Part shown: positions 5,851 through 7,882 of the stretch, one piece after another
Numbering within the stretch: the first letter of the stretch is position 1
Layout: each line of letters opens with the position of its first letter
NCBI GenBank assembly: GCA_946534745.1
Contig: CAMNDA010000304.1
Coordinates: forward strand, 1 to 7,882
Direction of reading: 5' to 3'
Length of the DNA: 7,882 bases
Source: an uncultured Verrucomicrobiota bacterium
GTDB lineage: Bacteria; Verrucomicrobiota; Kiritimatiellia; RFP12; UBA3636
Notes under the pieces: model-generated
The model's input: only the letters and a program-made list of their open reading frames with translations
Database searches by the model: none
Told to the model about the DNA's origin: nothing
Position numbers and translations under genes: made by a program

Positions 5851-5861
5851 CGCGCGCTACA
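5846..5861. terminator. 16-base palindrome carrying both convergent stop codons
   Basis: TGTAGCGCGCGCTACA is perfectly self-complementary and holds the TAG of ispA (5848-5850) and, on the other strand, the TAG of uvrC (5859-5857). Only six bases separate the two genes. As RNA it could form a six-bp stem with a GCGC loop from either direction, so it may act as a small two-way terminator, but there is no T tract. Confidence 0.4.
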
Positions 5862-7362
5862 CGCGGTTGTTCGGCGGGGCGTTGCCGACGTTGCGGCGCG
5901 CGGTCTCGAGGATGCGCGCGGCAAGCTCCGGGCCGATGCCGGAGACCGCCGCGACGTCCTCGGCCGCGGCCGCGGCGAGGCGTCGCACCGAGCCGAAGCG
6001 GCGCAGCAGCGCCTTCTTGCGCTCCGGCCCCACGCCCTCGATCTCGTCGAGCGCCGACTCGCGGATGCGCTTGAGGCGCAGCGTCCGGTTGTAGGTGATC
6101 GCGAAGCGGTGCGCCTCGTCGCGCAGCCGGATGAGGACCTGCAGCGCGGGGTCGTCGCGCGGCAGGACGATCTCGCCGGTGCCGTCGGGCCAGTCGACGA
6201 CGAGGATCTCGTATCGCTCGGCGAGGCCGACGGTCGGGAGTGACGAGAGTCCGAGCTCCGCGAGCTTCTCGCGCGCGGCGCGCAGTTGCGTGATGCCGCC
6301 GTCGAGCATCACGAGGTCGGGCAGGGGCCTGCCCTCGGCGAGGAGGCGCACGTAGCGCCGGCCGACGACCTCCGCGATCGACGCGGGGTCGTCGCCGCCC
6401 ATGGCGGTCCGGATCCGGAAGCGGCGGTAGCGGTTCGGCGCGGTGGCGCCGTCGACGCTCGCGACCATCGACGCGACGGCGAGCTCGCCGCCGATGTGCG
6501 AGATGTCGAAGCCCTCGATGAGGTGCGGCGGTCCGGGGAGGCGCAGGACGCGGCCCAGTGCGGCGTTGCCGGCGAGGACGGCGTCGCGCCGCACGGCGGG
6601 GTTCGGGACGGCGCGGGCGCGGAGCCTCACCATCTCGCGGAGGGCGTCGATCGTGTCGCGCAGGCGCGCGGCCTTCTCGAAGTCCTGCGCCTCCGCGGCC
6701 TCGCGCATCTCGCCGGCGAGGTCGGCGGCGACGGCCGGGTCGCCCTTGCGGAGGAACGCGCATGCCGCCTCGAAGCGCGCGCGGTAGTCCTCCGCGGAGA
6801 CGCACCCGACGCACGGCGCGGAGCAGCACGCGATGCGGTCGTCGTGGCAGTGGCGGTGCGTCTCGGCGTCGGGCGCGGCGGCGTCGCACTTGCGCAGGCC
6901 CCAGCGGCGCTCAAGGAAGTCCTTCACGGTGTGCACGACCGTCGACGAGGGGAACGGGCCGAAGTACTCGTCGCCGTCGTCGCGCACGATGCGGCACTCG
7001 GAGAGGCGCGGCAGCGTGAGGTGCGTCTCCGCGCGGAGCGCGAGGTAGCGCTTGTCGTCGCGCAGCGCGGTGTTGAAGCGCGGGCGGTAGTCCTTGATGA
7101 GGCGCCCCTCGGTGAGCAGCGCCTCCGCCTCGTTGCGGACGACCATCCACTCGACATCCGCGAAGCAGCGCACCATCCCGCGACGCTTCGGGCTCTCGCG
7201 GCGCATGCGCGACTCGCTGAAGTAGCTCGTCACGCGCTTCCGCAGGTCCACCGCCTTGCCGACGTAGACGATCTCGCCGTTGCGGTCGCGGAAGAGGTAG
7301 CAGCCGGGCTTCTCCGGCAGCCTCGCGAGCTTCTCGCGCAGGACGTCGGGGACGGCGATCAC
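5857..7362 (-). CDS. uvrC: Excinuclease ABC subunit C, short form
   Basis: Nuclease of nucleotide excision repair that, with UvrA and UvrB, cuts on both sides of DNA damage. In the 501-residue product: GIY-YIG nuclease (about 18-95; PGCYLF, VYVGKA, RPRFN), a cysteine cluster C159-x12-C172-x7-C180-x3-C184 fitting the iron-sulfur site, the UVR motif that contacts UvrB (about 214-245), the RNase H-like nuclease (GFDISH with D286, MLDGG with D354, RDEAH with D415 and H418), and a C-terminal helix-hairpin-helix pair (about 436-490). Usual length is near 600. Only about 40 residues separate the UVR motif from GFDISH, where E. coli has about 150, so the intervening region is largely absent. The GTG start overlaps the ribF stop (GTGA); GAGGAGG at 7379-7373 lies ten bases upstream. 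The longer upstream frame only reads ribF out of frame. Confidence 0.95.
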   Translation of the reverse strand: MIAVPDVLREKLARLPEKPGCYLFRDRNGEIVYVGKAVDLRKRVTSYFSESRMRRESPKRRGMVRCFADVEWMVVRNEAEALLTEGRLIKDYRPRFNTALRDDKRYLALRAETHLTLPRLSECRIVRDDGDEYFGPFPSSTVVHTVKDFLERRWGLRKCDAAAPDAETHRHCHDDRIACCSAPCVGCVSAEDYRARFEAACAFLRKGDPAVAADLAGEMREAAEAQDFEKAARLRDTIDALREMVRLRARAVPNPAVRRDAVLAGNAALGRVLRLPGPPHLIEGFDISHIGGELAVASMVASVDGATAPNRYRRFRIRTAMGGDDPASIAEVVGRRYVRLLAEGRPLPDLVMLDGGITQLRAAREKLAELGLSSLPTVGLAERYEILVVDWPDGTGEIVLPRDDPALQVLIRLRDEAHRFAITYNRTLRLKRIRESALDEIEGVGPERKKALLRRFGSVRRLAAAAAEDVAAVSGIGPELAARILETARRNVGNAPPNNRV

Positions 7363-7882
7363 GGCCGCAGCGCCTCCTCGGCGTCCGCGCGGATCTGCGC
7401 CGCGAGCGCGGCCGGCGACTCGAACGCGCGCTCGCCGCGCAGGCGCCGGCGCCATGCGATGTCGAGCGCGCGTCCGTGCAGGTCTCCCTCGAAGCCCGGG
7501 ATGAAGACCTCCAGCAGCGGCCGGTCCGGCCGCGCGTCGGGGAAGGTCGGGCGGAAGCCGAAGTTCGCGACCGCGCGCCGCGCCCGGAGCGCCGGGGCGC
7601 CGTCCTCCGCACGAACGGCGACGTCGACCGCGTAGACGCCGGTCGGCGGCAGGACGGGCGAGGCGGGCTGGACGTTCGCCGTGGGCGCACCGAGCTTCGT
7701 CCCGACGCCGCGCCCCTCGCCCGCGCCCAGCGCGCGCTCGCGAATCGCGTAGGGGCGGCCGAGCAGCGCCGTCGCGAGCGCGAGCTGCCCCGCGCGCACC
7801 GCGTCGCGGACGCGGGAGCTGCTCGCCGGAGCGCCGGCGACGTCGACGAACGGGACCTCGTGCGCCTCGATCGCGGCGGCTC
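7359..7882 (-). CDS. ribF: Bifunctional riboflavin kinase/FAD synthetase, C-terminal part (partial)
   Basis: Cytoplasmic enzyme that converts riboflavin to FMN and FMN to FAD. The N-terminus lies beyond the right edge; 173 residues are visible. They begin in the end of the adenylyltransferase domain, including SSSRVRDAVRAG just before the domain boundary (normally SSTRIR....G). The flavokinase domain follows: GRPYAI, GVGTKLGAPTANVQP with the PTAN nucleotide-binding motif, PPTGVYAVDV, ANFGFRPTF (usually ANiG.nPTF), LLEVFIPGFEGDLHG, and the typical ending FESPAALAAQIRADAEEAL. The residue before PTAN is alanine, where an aromatic or bulky residue is usual. The stop TGA (7361-7359) overlaps the GTG of uvrC, so the two are probably co-transcribed and coupled. 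The first two bases of the window edge are an incomplete codon. Confidence 0.95.
   Translation of the reverse strand, partial: AAAIEAHEVPFVDVAGAPASSSRVRDAVRAGQLALATALLGRPYAIRERALGAGEGRGVGTKLGAPTANVQPASPVLPPTGVYAVDVAVRAEDGAPALRARRAVANFGFRPTFPDARPDRPLLEVFIPGFEGDLHGRALDIAWRRRLRGERAFESPAALAAQIRADAEEALRP

Noticed and set aside
6286..7635. 449-residue plus-strand frame opposite uvrC/ribF
   Set aside because: Antisense shadow; the minus strand encodes well-conserved UvrC and RibF.

Overview
This GC-rich window holds seven protein-coding genes, all recognisable housekeeping families, packed with almost no spare DNA. No stretch over about 150 bases lacks a gene. I see no rRNA, tRNA, CRISPR array, transposase, phage gene or defence system. 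The high GC, a pyrophosphate-dependent phosphofructokinase, weak or absent Shine-Dalgarno sites and small degenerate 7- and 9-base repeat arrays suggest a bacterium of the PVC type (Verrucomicrobiota, Kiritimatiellota or Lentisphaerota). That placement is a low-confidence inference from general familiarity, not from a search.

Layout. On the minus strand, read right to left from about 3451 to 1, come an RluA-type pseudouridine synthase, a YdbH/AsmA-like envelope protein, and the first 236 codons of a threonyl-tRNA synthetase that starts directly at its editing domain (no TGS domain) and runs off the left edge. A divergent promoter region (3452-3562) then drives pfp (PPi-phosphofructokinase) to the right. 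pfp overlaps a GTG-started ispA-type prenyl diphosphate synthase by one base. ispA ends six bases from the end of a convergent minus-strand pair, ribF (N-terminus beyond the right edge) and uvrC, which overlap by four bases (GTGA).

The genes serve unrelated core functions: tRNA charging, RNA modification, envelope lipid traffic, glycolysis, isoprenoid synthesis, nucleotide excision repair and flavin cofactor synthesis. The overlaps suggest pfp-ispA and ribF-uvrC are each co-transcribed and translationally coupled. Sigma70-like promoters with 17-base spacers are visible for thrS, rluA and pfp.

The most unusual signal is inside ispA. Three different repeat types (a 9-base array, a two-hairpin element and a 7-base array) lie end to end and are translated in frame, adding a low-complexity segment of about 46 residues between the two catalytic motifs. 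Other points of note are a UvrC apparently missing about 110 residues between its UVR motif and RNase H-like domain, a promoter for rluA that would give a leaderless mRNA, a perfect inverted repeat whose loop is exactly the pfp -10 box, and a 16-base palindrome carrying both convergent stop codons.
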